From MADRE3 sp963718195 (GTDB lineage Bacteria > Desulfobacterota > Desulfobulbia > Desulfobulbales > Desulfocapsaceae), in the NCBI GenBank assembly GCA_963718195.1, contig CAVQYQ010000005.1, positions 620,001 to 684,000 of the forward strand: a DNA stretch of 64,000 nt. Reading direction: 5' to 3'. Numbering within the stretch: the first letter of the stretch is position 1; each line of letters opens with the position of its first letter. The notes under the pieces were generated by a model. That model did not search any database and had not been told where the DNA came from. It saw nothing but the letters and a program-made list of their open reading frames with translations. Positions 54,777 to 64,000 of this stretch are shown here, piece by piece. The position numbers and the translations under genes were made by a program.

Positions 54777-55505
54777 TTAAGACGCAAGTATACTGTGTAG
54801 CGCAATTATAGCAGTATCAACCCTGAGTATTCTACTGCCAATTCCAAGCCCCTTGAACCCTGAGGCTACCATTTTGTCAATTTCATAATCTACCCATCCA
54901 CCCTCAGGGCCAACAGCGAGCAATACACGTCCAGAGGTTTGCTCAACTACCTCCTGAACACTCTTTTTATAACGGGGATCTGCGACGATCAGGTGATCAT
55001 AGTCACGCTTTATCGACGGAATTTCTGTCTCTATGAATGATTTAAATCCCCGATGAAAATGCAGGGACGGCAAACATGTATCCACTGCCTGTTCCAAGCC
55101 TTTCAGAAGATGACTGCGGCAGGTGTCCTGCTCAATCGCATGGGCATCCCAGAAACTCTTTTCCACCCTGTTGGCGTTGATGATGTAAAAGTTTTTCACT
55201 CCAAGCGTTGTAGCCTGACTCAAGACTCGCTTAAACATGATCGGCCTGGGCAAAGCGAGAACAATATCAACCCTGGAAGGTGGCGGAGTGGGCTCATTGA
55301 GCAAGACATGAAGTTCAACAGTATATGGGGGTCTTCGGTTGATGTTTCGAATAATTCCCTGTCCAATCAAACCATTAACAACCCCTACTCGAATTGAATC
55401 GCCTGGCGCAGCTCTGAGTATTTTAGCAATATGCCTTGCACGCTCATCTGTAACAACTGTTCTTTGCTCAACAATTTCAGATGGCTCAAATAAAACAATA
55501 TTCAT
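54777..55505 (-). CDS. rsmE: 16S rRNA (uracil-1498-N3)-methyltransferase
   Basis: A 242-residue SPOUT-class methyltransferase. A PUA-like N-terminal domain precedes the trefoil-knot region with LAVGPEGGWVDYE and LGIGSRILRVDTAIIALHSIL, both diagnostic of RsmE. It methylates U1498 of 16S rRNA using S-adenosylmethionine. It is convergent with uvrC and divergent from waaA. Confidence 0.95.
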   Translation of the reverse strand: MNIVLFEPSEIVEQRTVVTDERARHIAKILRAAPGDSIRVGVVNGLIGQGIIRNINRRPPYTVELHVLLNEPTPPPSRVDIVLALPRPIMFKRVLSQATTLGVKNFYIINANRVEKSFWDAHAIEQDTCRSHLLKGLEQAVDTCLPSLHFHRGFKSFIETEIPSIKRDYDHLIVADPRYKKSVQEVVEQTSGRVLLAVGPEGGWVDYEIDKMVASGFKGLGIGSRILRVDTAIIALHSILAS

Positions 55506-55612
55506 AACGATATGTTAACCACTATTCAGCTGAATAATAAAATAACTGGGCTCTTTTTATCCCCTATTTCCTATGGTATTATCAACTGATTTTCATCCTT
55601 TACCAGAGACTT

Positions 55613-56875
55613 ATGAGACCATTTTATAACATTTTACAACTGCTTTTATCTCCCTTGCTGGCGATCTTCCTGCTTTTTATCATCTTTACCAAAAAAGAGA
55701 AATGGCACACGCTTAAGCCACGCTTTGGCTATGGAATAAGACCATTTAAGAGAGCACCCAAAAAAGGTCCTGTCATCTGGATTCATGCTCTTTCTGTGGG
55801 TGAAACCACCTCGGCAGTTCCATTAATAACAGAAATCGTCAGGGAAGAACCGGAGATTAGTATTGTCTTTTCAGTAACAACGACAAGCGGCAGAAAGCTT
55901 GCTGATGAACAGATTGCTTCGCTTGTTGATGCAATCGTTCCATTTCCTCTCGATATCTATTTCGTGGTGGAAACCTTTATTGACAAAATAAAACCTGATC
56001 TTTTTGTTTTGGTTGAAACTGATTTCTGGCCAAACCTGCTTGGCTCACTCCGGTCCCGCAACATACCTGCGATACTGGTAAATGGAAGGGTATCTGAAAA
56101 ATCCATGTCACAATATCACCGTTACCGGTCCTTCTTCAAACCGATGTTCGATAACTTTAACTCACTCTGTGTTCAGACAAGCGTCGATGCTGAAAATTTC
56201 ATTCGATTGGGCATCAATAAAAACAAGCTGAAGACACTTGGCAATCTGAAATATAGATCGGGAGCACCTGCCAGATCATTGTTTTCGATACCATTTACCC
56301 TTCTTCCAGGCAATCTCTTTATAATCTGCGGTTCCACACACGGTGGTGAAGAGGAGATCATACTAACGGTCTATAAAGAACTGATTGCAAAACATCCCCA
56401 TCTTAACATTGCCATTGCACCCCGACATCCTTCCAGAGCTGATGCAATTATTGGTCTTGCAAACGATTTTGGTCTTTCAACGACGCGCTACTCCTCACGA
56501 CCCGAACGGTTTGAGGATCTGTTGCTCATCGACACCATCGGTGACCTCGCTGAACTTTATTCCACATGCGATATTGCCTTCATTGGAGGCAGCCTCGTAG
56601 CCGAGGGTGGACATAACCCGCTGGAGGCAGCCTTTCATGGAATTCCGACCATTTTCGGACCATACATGGATGATTTCCATGAGATCAGCCAGGAGCTGGT
56701 TCAGAACCTGGCAGCTATTCAGGTCTCAGGAAGCAGTTCACTCTACAACGCACTTGATCGTCTGATCAGCTCTGATCAGTTCCGCGAAGATACCGGATTG
56801 AAGGTAAAAGATTACATGAGTAACTATCAGAACGTCATCCCTGCCCACCTGGCAATCATTCGAAAACATCTGTGA
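55613..56875 (+). CDS. waaA: 3-deoxy-D-manno-octulosonic acid (Kdo) transferase
   Basis: A 420-residue inner-membrane glycosyltransferase that attaches Kdo to lipid IVA. An N-terminal membrane anchor (8-28) is followed by WIHALSVGETTSAVPLI, LVETDFWPNL, PAILVNGRVSEKS and the GT30 C-terminal IFGGSLVAEGGHNPLEAA-type segment. It shows the organism makes lipopolysaccharide. It overlaps comEC by four bases. Confidence 0.95.
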   Translation: MRPFYNILQLLLSPLLAIFLLFIIFTKKEKWHTLKPRFGYGIRPFKRAPKKGPVIWIHALSVGETTSAVPLITEIVREEPEISIVFSVTTTSGRKLADEQIASLVDAIVPFPLDIYFVVETFIDKIKPDLFVLVETDFWPNLLGSLRSRNIPAILVNGRVSEKSMSQYHRYRSFFKPMFDNFNSLCVQTSVDAENFIRLGINKNKLKTLGNLKYRSGAPARSLFSIPFTLLPGNLFIICGSTHGGEEEIILTVYKELIAKHPHLNIAIAPRHPSRADAIIGLANDFGLSTTRYSSRPERFEDLLLIDTIGDLAELYSTCDIAFIGGSLVAEGGHNPLEAAFHGIPTIFGPYMDDFHEISQELVQNLAAIQVSGSSSLYNALDRLISSDQFREDTGLKVKDYMSNYQNVIPAHLAIIRKHL

Positions 56876-59364
56876 ATATACTTTACGAACAGCTCAAACA
56901 TTATCTCCTGATCGCCCTGACATCCTGTTTCATACTTGGAATCATACTCTCTTTCTTCGCTCCTTCTTCATCTAAACTGCCAGTAATTGCTCTTGTTATC
57001 TGTCTTCTCTCGACATTGCTTCTTTCTCGGCTCATGTACAATAACAGTGCAAAAATCCTGCTCTGTTTCTGTTTCGCGTTATCGGGGTATTATCACGGCT
57101 CTCAAAGTTCAATTCTTGTTCCCGCCCCTGATAATATCAGTCACTTGATCGAAAATGGCCAGGAGGCGGTTCTCGTTGGTACCCTTGACAAAATGGTAAC
57201 CGGAAATTCCCAGGAACAAAAAATCATTGTGGAAGCAGCCTTCCTGAACAAAAAAGATACTCGTTTACTAACACCTGTTTCAGGAAAGGTAGTACTGAGC
57301 TTGAAAGGTGAATGGCCTCAAACAATAGCGGTTGGTGACACTTTTATTGCCAGGGGAATTTTCAGACATCCTGGAACCGCAAAATCGCCTGGGCGCTTTG
57401 ATTATTCCCAGTATCTCGCTGAACAAGAAATATTTCTCACCGGCGCCATCCGTTCCCCCCTGTTAATCCATGCAATTGACTATCCCTTGCAGAGGGATGC
57501 AATCACCAACTTCAGGCACTACACCGAGCGGATAAGATCTCATATTTCTCATTTCCTTTCAGCAACATTGAAGGAAAAACACGCTGCGCTTTACCAGGCG
57601 ATCCTTTTGGGCGATAAATCCCAAATACCACCTGAACTTCTTGAAACCTTTCAGATAAGCGGCGTGGCCCATATTCTGGCAATATCAGGCATGCACATGG
57701 CATTACTTGGATTTTTCCTGTTCACGCTTTTCTATTATATAACGAGACTATCACCCAAGCTGATTCTCACTGTAAATGTCAGGAAGCTATCGCTGCTCCT
57801 TTGCATCCTGCCGCTGCTGCTTTATTCACTTCTGGCAGGTTCGAACACACCGGCAGTACGATCTTTCATCATGTCCCTGATATTTATTTTCGCATTCTGT
57901 GTCAATCGACCAAAATCACATTTTACCATTATCACTGCTGCCGCGTTAATACTCTTGATCTACGAGCCTCTTTCTTTAAAATCTGCATCGTTTCAGCTCT
58001 CTTTTGCAGCAGTTACCTCAATCGTGTTAATGACACCAAAGATTTTGAGAGCCGTGCCAAATTATCAGACAAACGCACCAGGATCCGGTTTTTTGAGATT
58101 TTTATTTCGCAGAACCATTGAACTGCTTGCCGTAACTGTCAGTGCCACCATCGGGACCTTACCTCTGTTGGTCTATCACTTTAATCATCTCTCCACCGTA
58201 ACCCTGCCTGCCAATCTTATAGTCGAACCACTGGTTTGCTTTTGGGCACTGCCCTGCGGCTTTGTCGCCATACCTCTGCTGTATATTTATCCTCCGTTGG
58301 CAAAGACTGTACTTCTATTTGGCACATGGTCCCTTGACCTTGCCACAAAATATATCTTTCACTTAACGACCTTCCCCATGAGTTCGCTCTGGCTGCCAGA
58401 TATCGGCATAGCGAAAATATCCCTTTTTTATGTCTCTCTTTTCTTTATTATCCTCTGCCATTCCAGCCGGACAAGATCTTTCGCATTCACGGTTCTTGCC
58501 ATAACACTTTTCATGATAATTGCCCCTGTTTCAGGCCTCACTGATAAATTTCGGACATCCACCTCGGTTTCATTTATTGACGTGGGGCAGGGAAGCTCAA
58601 GCTTGCTAGAGTTAGCCGGTGGTAGAACGATCATTATCGACGCCGGAGCTGCTACAACACCTGGCTTTAATTGCGGCAAGAGAATAATTGCCCCTTATCT
58701 CTGGTCTCTTGGTATTGGACGAATAGACGACATCATCCTGACACACGCGGATGCTGACCATTATAACGGTATCTCTGCACTTCTGGAAAGATTTCAACCA
58801 GACCGTTTATGGATTCCACCATATCAGTCAGAAAAGCAGGGATATAACGCTCTTCTTGCACGTGCTCAATCACTTGGAATCCAGATTCTACATCCAAAAA
58901 GAGAGACCTTCATATCTGAGAACCTCAACACTCTTTCACGTGTTGATAATCGGATAAATGACAAGAGTGATGAAACCAGTTTCGATCAAGTAAAAACAGA
59001 CGATAATGACAACAGCCTGATCATAAGCTTCAAGACAGGTGATTTTTCTGTATTGTTTCCAGGTGATATAACGTCTTCAAAGGAGCGAAAACTGGTAAGG
59101 GAAGAAGGAGACCTTAGACACGACATCCTGTTGTCACCACACCATGGCTCCGCCACCTCAAATTCCCCTGAATTTTTAGAAGCGGTAAACCCTCAATATC
59201 TGGTGGTATCTGCAGGCGACAACGCACGACAACTGTTTCCGGCAATGGCGACCAGGGTCTCAGCCGAAGCGCTGGGTATAACAGTGGTAACCACAGGCCA
59301 GGCAGGCACTGTGAGAGTTGCTGGAAATGATGGCGGGTACGTTATCACCACAACATCACGGTAA
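56872..59364 (+). CDS. comEC: ComEC/Rec2-family DNA-uptake channel protein
   Basis: An 830-residue inner-membrane protein starting at GTG 56872. An N-terminal membrane pair and OB-fold region (about 80-190) precede the Competence membrane core (about 200-540; HALYQAILLGDKS and AISGMHMALLGFFLF are typical). The C-terminal metallo-beta-lactamase-like domain has VGQGSSSLLELAGG, LTHADADHYNGI with the HxDxDH motif and LLSPHHGSATSN. It transports single-stranded DNA in transformation. A pilT gene lies just beyond, on the other strand. Confidence 0.94.
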   Translation: MNILYEQLKHYLLIALTSCFILGIILSFFAPSSSKLPVIALVICLLSTLLLSRLMYNNSAKILLCFCFALSGYYHGSQSSILVPAPDNISHLIENGQEAVLVGTLDKMVTGNSQEQKIIVEAAFLNKKDTRLLTPVSGKVVLSLKGEWPQTIAVGDTFIARGIFRHPGTAKSPGRFDYSQYLAEQEIFLTGAIRSPLLIHAIDYPLQRDAITNFRHYTERIRSHISHFLSATLKEKHAALYQAILLGDKSQIPPELLETFQISGVAHILAISGMHMALLGFFLFTLFYYITRLSPKLILTVNVRKLSLLLCILPLLLYSLLAGSNTPAVRSFIMSLIFIFAFCVNRPKSHFTIITAAALILLIYEPLSLKSASFQLSFAAVTSIVLMTPKILRAVPNYQTNAPGSGFLRFLFRRTIELLAVTVSATIGTLPLLVYHFNHLSTVTLPANLIVEPLVCFWALPCGFVAIPLLYIYPPLAKTVLLFGTWSLDLATKYIFHLTTFPMSSLWLPDIGIAKISLFYVSLFFIILCHSSRTRSFAFTVLAITLFMIIAPVSGLTDKFRTSTSVSFIDVGQGSSSLLELAGGRTIIIDAGAATTPGFNCGKRIIAPYLWSLGIGRIDDIILTHADADHYNGISALLERFQPDRLWIPPYQSEKQGYNALLARAQSLGIQILHPKRETFISENLNTLSRVDNRINDKSDETSFDQVKTDDNDNSLIISFKTGDFSVLFPGDITSSKERKLVREEGDLRHDILLSPHHGSATSNSPEFLEAVNPQYLVVSAGDNARQLFPAMATRVSAEALGITVVTTGQAGTVRVAGNDGGYVITTTSR

Positions 59365-59413
59365 AAATAATGCTCCTACTTCTTACTCCAGACCGCGTGC
59401 TTGAAAAATTTTC

Positions 59414-60496
59414 CTAGACTTCAGTGAAATCGGTTGGAGGCTTCCTCAAATATTTAAGAAACTTAGCTTTTTCTATTGAGTTTGAGTAGGCATCATCTGA
59501 GCTGATCATCTTCTTGTCAAGATATGCCAGGATTGCATCATCCATCGTCTGCATACCGTATTTCTTCCCGGTCTGCATGGCGGACAGAATCTGATAGGTT
59601 TTCCCCTCCCTGATCAGGTTACGTACCGCAGGTGTGGCGATAAGGATTTCCAGGGCTGCACATCGGCCTTTTACGTCGGTTCTCTTGAACAGAGTTTGTG
59701 AGACCACGGCCTTGAGAGCATCAGCCAGCGTTGACCGAACCTGTCCCTGCTGGGTTGCAGGAAAGATTTCAATAACACGATCGACCGTTTTCATCGCATT
59801 GAGTGTATGCAGCGTGCCGAAGACAAGATGTCCGGTCATCGCTGCTTCCATGGCAAGTGAGATGGTTTCAAGGTCTCGCATCTCACCAACCATTATGATA
59901 TCGGGATCTTCACGTAACGCTCCCCTGAGCGCCTGGCCAAAACCTCGGGTATGGGTCCCCACCTCCCGGTGATTGATAACACAGTTCTGACTGCGATGAA
60001 CAAATTCGATAGGATCTTCAATGGTGAGTATATGGTCCTTTCTTGTTTTGTTGGCTTCATCGACAATAGCAGCAAGCGTGGTCGATTTACCTGAACCGGT
60101 CGGCCCGGTAACAAGTACAAGGCCTTTAGGCAAATGAGCCAGACGTGATATTACCTTTGGCAGACCAAGCTGTTCGCAGCTCATAATATCACTTGGGATT
60201 TCCCTGAAGACGGCTCCGATTCCATACTTCTGTTGAAAGAAGTTGCAACGATACCGGGCAAGACCAGGAATTTCATAGCCGAAATCGATATCACCTGTTT
60301 CTTCGAACAACTTGATTTTGTCCTCAGGACAGATCTCATATAGCATCGCCTTGAGCTCTTCATTGTCCATTTTCTTGAACTTGACCCGCTCCATATCTCC
60401 GCGAATCCTCAGTACAGGCTGTTGATCTGCGACCATATGTAAATCTGAAGCACCCTCATCGTTCATTAATTTGAAAAATGCATCGATTTGCGCCAT
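59414..60496 (-). CDS. pilT: Type IV pilus retraction ATPase, PilT family
   Basis: A 360-residue secretion-type hexameric ATPase. The N-terminal PAS-like domain has ASDLHMVADQQPVLRIRGD. Walker A is GPTGSGKSTT at 131-140, the Asp box is LTIEDPIEFVH, Walker B is IIMVGEMRDLETI and the His box is TGHLVFGTLHT. The C-terminal AIRNLIREGK-type helix (RNLIREGKTYQ) is present. PilT powers pilus retraction, twitching and DNA uptake; a PilU paralogue cannot be excluded. Confidence 0.9.
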   Translation of the reverse strand: MAQIDAFFKLMNDEGASDLHMVADQQPVLRIRGDMERVKFKKMDNEELKAMLYEICPEDKIKLFEETGDIDFGYEIPGLARYRCNFFQQKYGIGAVFREIPSDIMSCEQLGLPKVISRLAHLPKGLVLVTGPTGSGKSTTLAAIVDEANKTRKDHILTIEDPIEFVHRSQNCVINHREVGTHTRGFGQALRGALREDPDIIMVGEMRDLETISLAMEAAMTGHLVFGTLHTLNAMKTVDRVIEIFPATQQGQVRSTLADALKAVVSQTLFKRTDVKGRCAALEILIATPAVRNLIREGKTYQILSAMQTGKKYGMQTMDDAILAYLDKKMISSDDAYSNSIEKAKFLKYLRKPPTDFTEV

Positions 60497-60600
60497 TCAC
60501 TCACCTCTCATAAAGATCGAACAGGGGTACCTTTACCCCTCTATATAATTTCTATAGCTGTATTGTTTGAATAAAACCTGACAATCATCTACACGTTCAC

Positions 60601-61284
60601 TCACAGCACGACCTTTTCCTTCACAAACTCTATCACCTGATCGGCATCATCGAGTATGGTGAATAAGTCAAGATCTTCTCTACTTATGTTGCCACTACCA
60701 TGCATTGTATCCTTAAGCCAGTCAACAAGTCCAGACCAGAAATCACTTCCTACTAAAATAATTGGAAAAGGTTTGATTCGTTCTGTCTGAATCAAGGTTA
60801 ATGATTCAAATAATTCATCCATCGAACCAAAACCTCCTGGCATACAGATAAACGCCTGTGAATACTTCATAAACATTACTTTTCTAACAAAAAAATATTT
60901 GAAGTGGAGAGGAAAGTTGGCATATGGATTAGGCTCCTGCTCATGGGGCAGGCTGATATTCACGCCAATTGACACCCCTCCACCTTCTGATGCCCCCTTG
61001 TTGGCAGCTTCCATGATTCCGGGTCCACCTCCGGTGATAACGGCATATCCTGCTTCGGCGAGCCCTTTGGCTATGTTTTCTGTAAGCGTATACCACGGAT
61101 GATCTACCGGTGTTCGAGCAGAACCATAGATTGTTACCGCAGGTGCCTGAACTGCAGACATTGCATCAAATCCATCGACAAACTCAGCCATAATCCGAAA
61201 CATTCGCCAAGAATCACCAACTAAGGAGTTGTCCAGAATATATTTCGGTTCTCTTTTAATCTTCCTGCGCTCAATGAATTCCAT
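60601..61284 (-). CDS. LOG-family nucleoside 5'-monophosphate phosphoribohydrolase-like protein
   Basis: A 227-residue Rossmann-fold protein. The family signatures are GGGPGIMEAANKGA and PGGFGSMDELFE. LOG proteins cleave the N-glycosidic bond of nucleoside monophosphates (cytokinin activation in plants, nucleotide salvage in bacteria). It lies 4 bases after the GGDEF-TPR gene on the minus strand. Confidence 0.9.
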   Translation of the reverse strand: MEFIERRKIKREPKYILDNSLVGDSWRMFRIMAEFVDGFDAMSAVQAPAVTIYGSARTPVDHPWYTLTENIAKGLAEAGYAVITGGGPGIMEAANKGASEGGGVSIGVNISLPHEQEPNPYANFPLHFKYFFVRKVMFMKYSQAFICMPGGFGSMDELFESLTLIQTERIKPFPIILVGSDFWSGLVDWLKDTMHGSGNISREDLDLFTILDDADQVIEFVKEKVVL

Positions 61285-61288
61285 GCAA

Positions 61289-63463
61289 TTACCCTGCTTT
61301 TATTTCAGAATAATAAAGACGAGCTTTCGTCTTTATGTTCCGGGGAGTGTGTTTACCATCTATCAATTTCTTTAAATAATATCGTACTTTAGTATATTTT
61401 TTCAAACCTTTATATGATCGTGACAGCTCCAACCAAGCAGCGGCCCTGAATTTACTGCTCTTTACACAGTTTTTTAATAGGGGGATAGCCTTCTCATACC
61501 TGCCACAAACGTTAAATCCCCTGGCGAGCCTGAGCATGAATTGTCGGTTGCTGTTTTCAAGCTCTAAACTTTTCTCCATAAACTTCAGGGCAATATCATT
61601 GCCCTCTTTTTCATCAAGGTACAGTTCACCCAGAATTGATAATGCCTCACCATCATCCTCATCAAAGGCGAGTGCCCTTTGCAGCCAGGTCATCGCCTCC
61701 GCTGGCTTCGATAGTTGAAAATAGCTTATACCGACTGACCGGCAACATTTTCCCCGGCCCCTGTTATTATCTGGCATATCGTACCATTTTTCCAGCCATT
61801 CTATACATTTATCATATTCATGGTTATAAAAATATGAGGTCCCAAGCTGGTACGATAGATCATGTAACACATTCTGATCCTCGGTTTCGTCAGGCCGATA
61901 TGTATCAAAGGCTTTGAGATAATAACGTACTGCCATTTCATGATTTAAATTAGCCTGTTCTCCGAGTCCAAGGTTATAAAGAGCCATAAAATTTGAAGGT
62001 TCCTGGTCAATAACCTTCTGGAAAGACTGCTGGGCCTCATTTCCCCTGTTCATAAGCGCATAAGTGACACCAAGACTGTTGAGAAGATTAATGTTATCTG
62101 GTTCGAGGTCCAGGCCACAACGATACTCACGCACAGCTCCAGACAGATCCCCCTCCCCATAGTAGACGTCTCCACTGATATTCAGGCTGACAGCATCAAA
62201 AATTACGACGCTTTTGTAGCCTAGGAACTCACCATGCAGAATTGCCTTCTGGCAATTTCTGATAATTTCAGTTCTAGAGTAGCGCCGAAAAGGAAATTCA
62301 CTGACACCAGCAGAAAGAGAAAACCCATCGCCTCTTTCTTCAACAAGTTTATCAATGATTGATTGTGCCCATTGTCCAGACTCCTTTGCCGTCGCGTTTC
62401 TCTTGATTACAAAGACTCCCCCTTCGCTCATCACATAATTATGCTGACCTAAAAAACGTACAACAGCATCTGCCATCTGGTCCGGTTGCTGATAGTCTGG
62501 AACAAAATATATCAGGGAGTATTGCGTACTGGTTCTCCATCTTCTCTGTAGCCTGGAGATGACGCTTCTTGAAAGACGATTCAAGGGAAAATGATCCGGG
62601 TGAGCAAGAACATCATAGTCACAAAATGCAAATGGTCCTCTCCGGCATGCACTATGGAGTGCAGTCCAGGCCTGATCGAGGACAAGCAGGCCTGTTTTAT
62701 TGGTGAACTCGGGTACACTTTTTTCAAAATGAACATTGCTGCTGCCACAATGAATACGTTTGAACCCTTTGCTCTTCATATACGTGATCAGGGATAGGCA
62801 GAAGGTCTTGAGAAAATCACCTTCTTTACCGGGAACCAGGCAGGCAAAAACCGAATGGTCCAGGTAAAAAAGAGGAAACCCAAATCGATTAAATTCAACC
62901 AGTGAACGTGCCGCATTCCTGACATGATTGATGACGTCTTTTGGCAGTCTTGCCTGAGGTCTCATCTCAATGACAACGACCTGGTATGCCAATGTCTGAT
63001 CAACGCTGCTCAATACTTCCGAGAGCAGGCTGCTGTTATAAAGATTTGTAGCAGGATCCAGTCGTGAATTTTTAATGCTCAGAAACTGTTCGATAAAATA
63101 GCCGGCACAGTCAATCAGCCAATCAGAGGACATTCGCGTAACTACGGTTGGATCTATGTCTGATACGAAAGCGGCCAGGGATTCGCCACCTTTGACTGGT
63201 ATCGAAAACAAAAGCGACTGATCGTTTATAACCTCGGGTATGTGACTTTCCTGTACACGTTTAAAACATGCCTGCCTCTTGTTCACCCCAAGGGCGTAGG
63301 GTAGATCCAGATCGCAAAAGGCTTTACAGGAGAGAAACTGCACCGTTTGTGCAGTCGGGATCTCGTTTCGGACAACATCCATATAACTCGAGGAGAAAAT
63401 AACAAAGTCGATAACATCGAGACGGTCATGAACAGTTGTAATGGGTAACGTTTCAAGATGCAT
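61289..63463 (-). CDS. Degenerate GGDEF-like protein with C-terminal TPR repeats
   Basis: A 724-residue soluble protein. The N-terminal 430 residues contain two weak cyclase-like halves: DPATNLYNSSLLSEVL resembles the DxLTGLxNR start and LSAGVSEFPFRRYSRTEII resembles the GGDEF-domain end, but no GGDEF-type active site is seen, so diguanylate cyclase activity is unlikely. Residues about 440-720 form at least six tetratricopeptide repeats (NLLNSLGVTYALMNRGNEAQ, FMALYNLGLGEQANLNHEMA and others). It begins 3 bases after the selA stop, so it is co-transcribed with selA. Function unknown; scaffolding or regulation is inferred. Confidence 0.78.
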   Translation of the reverse strand: MHLETLPITTVHDRLDVIDFVIFSSSYMDVVRNEIPTAQTVQFLSCKAFCDLDLPYALGVNKRQACFKRVQESHIPEVINDQSLLFSIPVKGGESLAAFVSDIDPTVVTRMSSDWLIDCAGYFIEQFLSIKNSRLDPATNLYNSSLLSEVLSSVDQTLAYQVVVIEMRPQARLPKDVINHVRNAARSLVEFNRFGFPLFYLDHSVFACLVPGKEGDFLKTFCLSLITYMKSKGFKRIHCGSSNVHFEKSVPEFTNKTGLLVLDQAWTALHSACRRGPFAFCDYDVLAHPDHFPLNRLSRSVISRLQRRWRTSTQYSLIYFVPDYQQPDQMADAVVRFLGQHNYVMSEGGVFVIKRNATAKESGQWAQSIIDKLVEERGDGFSLSAGVSEFPFRRYSRTEIIRNCQKAILHGEFLGYKSVVIFDAVSLNISGDVYYGEGDLSGAVREYRCGLDLEPDNINLLNSLGVTYALMNRGNEAQQSFQKVIDQEPSNFMALYNLGLGEQANLNHEMAVRYYLKAFDTYRPDETEDQNVLHDLSYQLGTSYFYNHEYDKCIEWLEKWYDMPDNNRGRGKCCRSVGISYFQLSKPAEAMTWLQRALAFDEDDGEALSILGELYLDEKEGNDIALKFMEKSLELENSNRQFMLRLARGFNVCGRYEKAIPLLKNCVKSSKFRAAAWLELSRSYKGLKKYTKVRYYLKKLIDGKHTPRNIKTKARLYYSEIKAG

Positions 63464-63466
63464 GAT

Positions 63467-64000
63467 TTAAAGAGACTGACTAAAATAAGCGTTAACAAGG
63501 GCCGCAAGTTCATCGACTTCGTGATCTTGTACAGTTCGAAAATCAAGAAGATAACGGTCATTTTCTATTCTGCCGATAACAGGGATATCCAGCACACGTA
63601 AATCTCGCTCAAAGTCATTTATTTTGCAGTCAAACAACTCCATTTCAATGGCCCAGCTATCCAGAGAATATTCCGGCAAGGCACCTCCGCCAACTTTTGA
63701 TTTGGTCTGAACTACATGACAGGAGCACCAAGGAGCAATCTGTTTGCGGGTTTTTCTCAAAAATTTCTGAGCCCGCTTCTTGATGACAGCAGGACTTTCA
63801 CCGATCATTTTTAAAGTGGGAACTTCCTCAAGGGCCTTTTGAATATCATAGTAGCTGCGCAGCGTGCTCTCAAGCGATGCCAGCGTGAATTTGTCAATCC
63901 TCAGGGCCCGGTTGAGCGGGTTCTTTTTGATCTGATCAATATGCACTTTTTTACCAACAATAATACCTGCCTGAGGTCCACCTAAAAGTTTGTCGCCGCT
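63467..64000 (-). CDS. selA: L-seryl-tRNA(Sec) selenium transferase, C-terminal part (cut by window edge)
   Basis: The gene enters from the right edge; the last 177 residues are present. The visible start SGDKLLGGPQAGIIVGKK holds the PLP-binding lysine of SelA (SGDKLLGGPQAG motif). RALRIDKFTLASLESTL and the C-terminal IPVIGRIENDRYLLDFRTV match the family to its end. The frame runs to base 64000 without a break; an apparent start at 63946 is internal. SelA converts seryl-tRNA(Sec) to selenocysteyl-tRNA(Sec), so the organism decodes UGA as selenocysteine, supporting the UGA in the DsbA gene at 4759. Confidence 0.95.
   Translation of the reverse strand, partial: SGDKLLGGPQAGIIVGKKVHIDQIKKNPLNRALRIDKFTLASLESTLRSYYDIQKALEEVPTLKMIGESPAVIKKRAQKFLRKTRKQIAPWCSCHVVQTKSKVGGGALPEYSLDSWAIEMELFDCKINDFERDLRVLDIPVIGRIENDRYLLDFRTVQDHEVDELAALVNAYFSQSL

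Noticed and set aside
63467..63946. Stand-alone 159-residue gene at the right edge
   Set aside because: The frame is open to base 64000 and carries the SelA PLP-lysine motif upstream of the apparent start, so it is the truncated end of selA.

Overview
The window looks like chromosomal DNA of a strictly anaerobic Desulfobacterota bacterium, most likely from the Desulfobulbales (sulfate reducers and sulfur disproportionators). This is inferred from a tig-clpP-clpX-lon cluster, a selenocysteine system (selA at the right edge and a DsbA-like gene with an in-frame UGA plus a SECIS-like hairpin), a nonaheme cytochrome c lipoprotein beside a multi-[4Fe-4S] protein and a TorD-type chaperone, a tungsten/molybdenum aldehyde:ferredoxin oxidoreductase locus, and Kdo transferase (Gram-negative envelope). 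No phage, transposase, plasmid or CRISPR feature was seen.

Layout. 1-4033 (minus): tRNA-Leu(UAG), tig, clpP, clpX and the start of lon, with a 142-bp MITE-like repeat between tig and clpP. 4218-7630 (plus): the selenoprotein DsbA, phoH, a single reading frame fusing YbeY to PdxJ, and tRNA-Leu(UAA) with promoter and terminator. 7631-9327 is gene-poor: one small hypothetical gene, a 22-bp palindrome, and tRNA-Thr(CGU) with a strong terminator. 9328-14343 (plus): Fe-S protein, TorD chaperone, nonaheme cytochrome, RlpA. 14380-19510 (minus): trpEGDCF behind rpsT. 19798-20913 (plus): a cyclic-nucleotide-binding/DUF4388 protein. 20971-24839 (minus): hsp15, a purH encoding only the IMP cyclohydrolase half, purN and a U32 peptidase. 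25045-26015: folE2 converging on a 69-residue membrane protein. 26341-29787 (minus): a GlrK-QseG-GlrR-like two-component system. 29909-33433 (minus): aminotransferase, DarP, GpmI. 33590-39418 (plus): an unknown protein, MoeA, a MoeA-periplasmic-binding-like fusion, AOR and a MoaD-like protein, apparently one cofactor-plus-enzyme operon. 39604-42722 (plus): GGDEF-PilZ protein, acylphosphatase, twin-ATPase ABC protein. 42767-52795 (minus): seven tightly packed genes for a surface glycan, including three GT2-type glycosyltransferase genes and a sulfotransferase. 52941-59364: uvrC, rsmE (minus), waaA, comEC. 59414-64000 (minus): pilT, a LOG-family protein, a degenerate GGDEF-TPR protein and the C-terminal part of selA.

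The most noteworthy items are the UGA-containing DsbA with its SECIS-like hairpin, the YbeY-PdxJ fusion with a retained internal ribosome-binding site, the Fe-S/TorD/nonaheme cytochrome unit, the AOR operon with an uncharacterised first gene and a duplicated, fused MoeA, and the split purH. All functional calls rest on motifs read from the translated sequence; no database search was possible.
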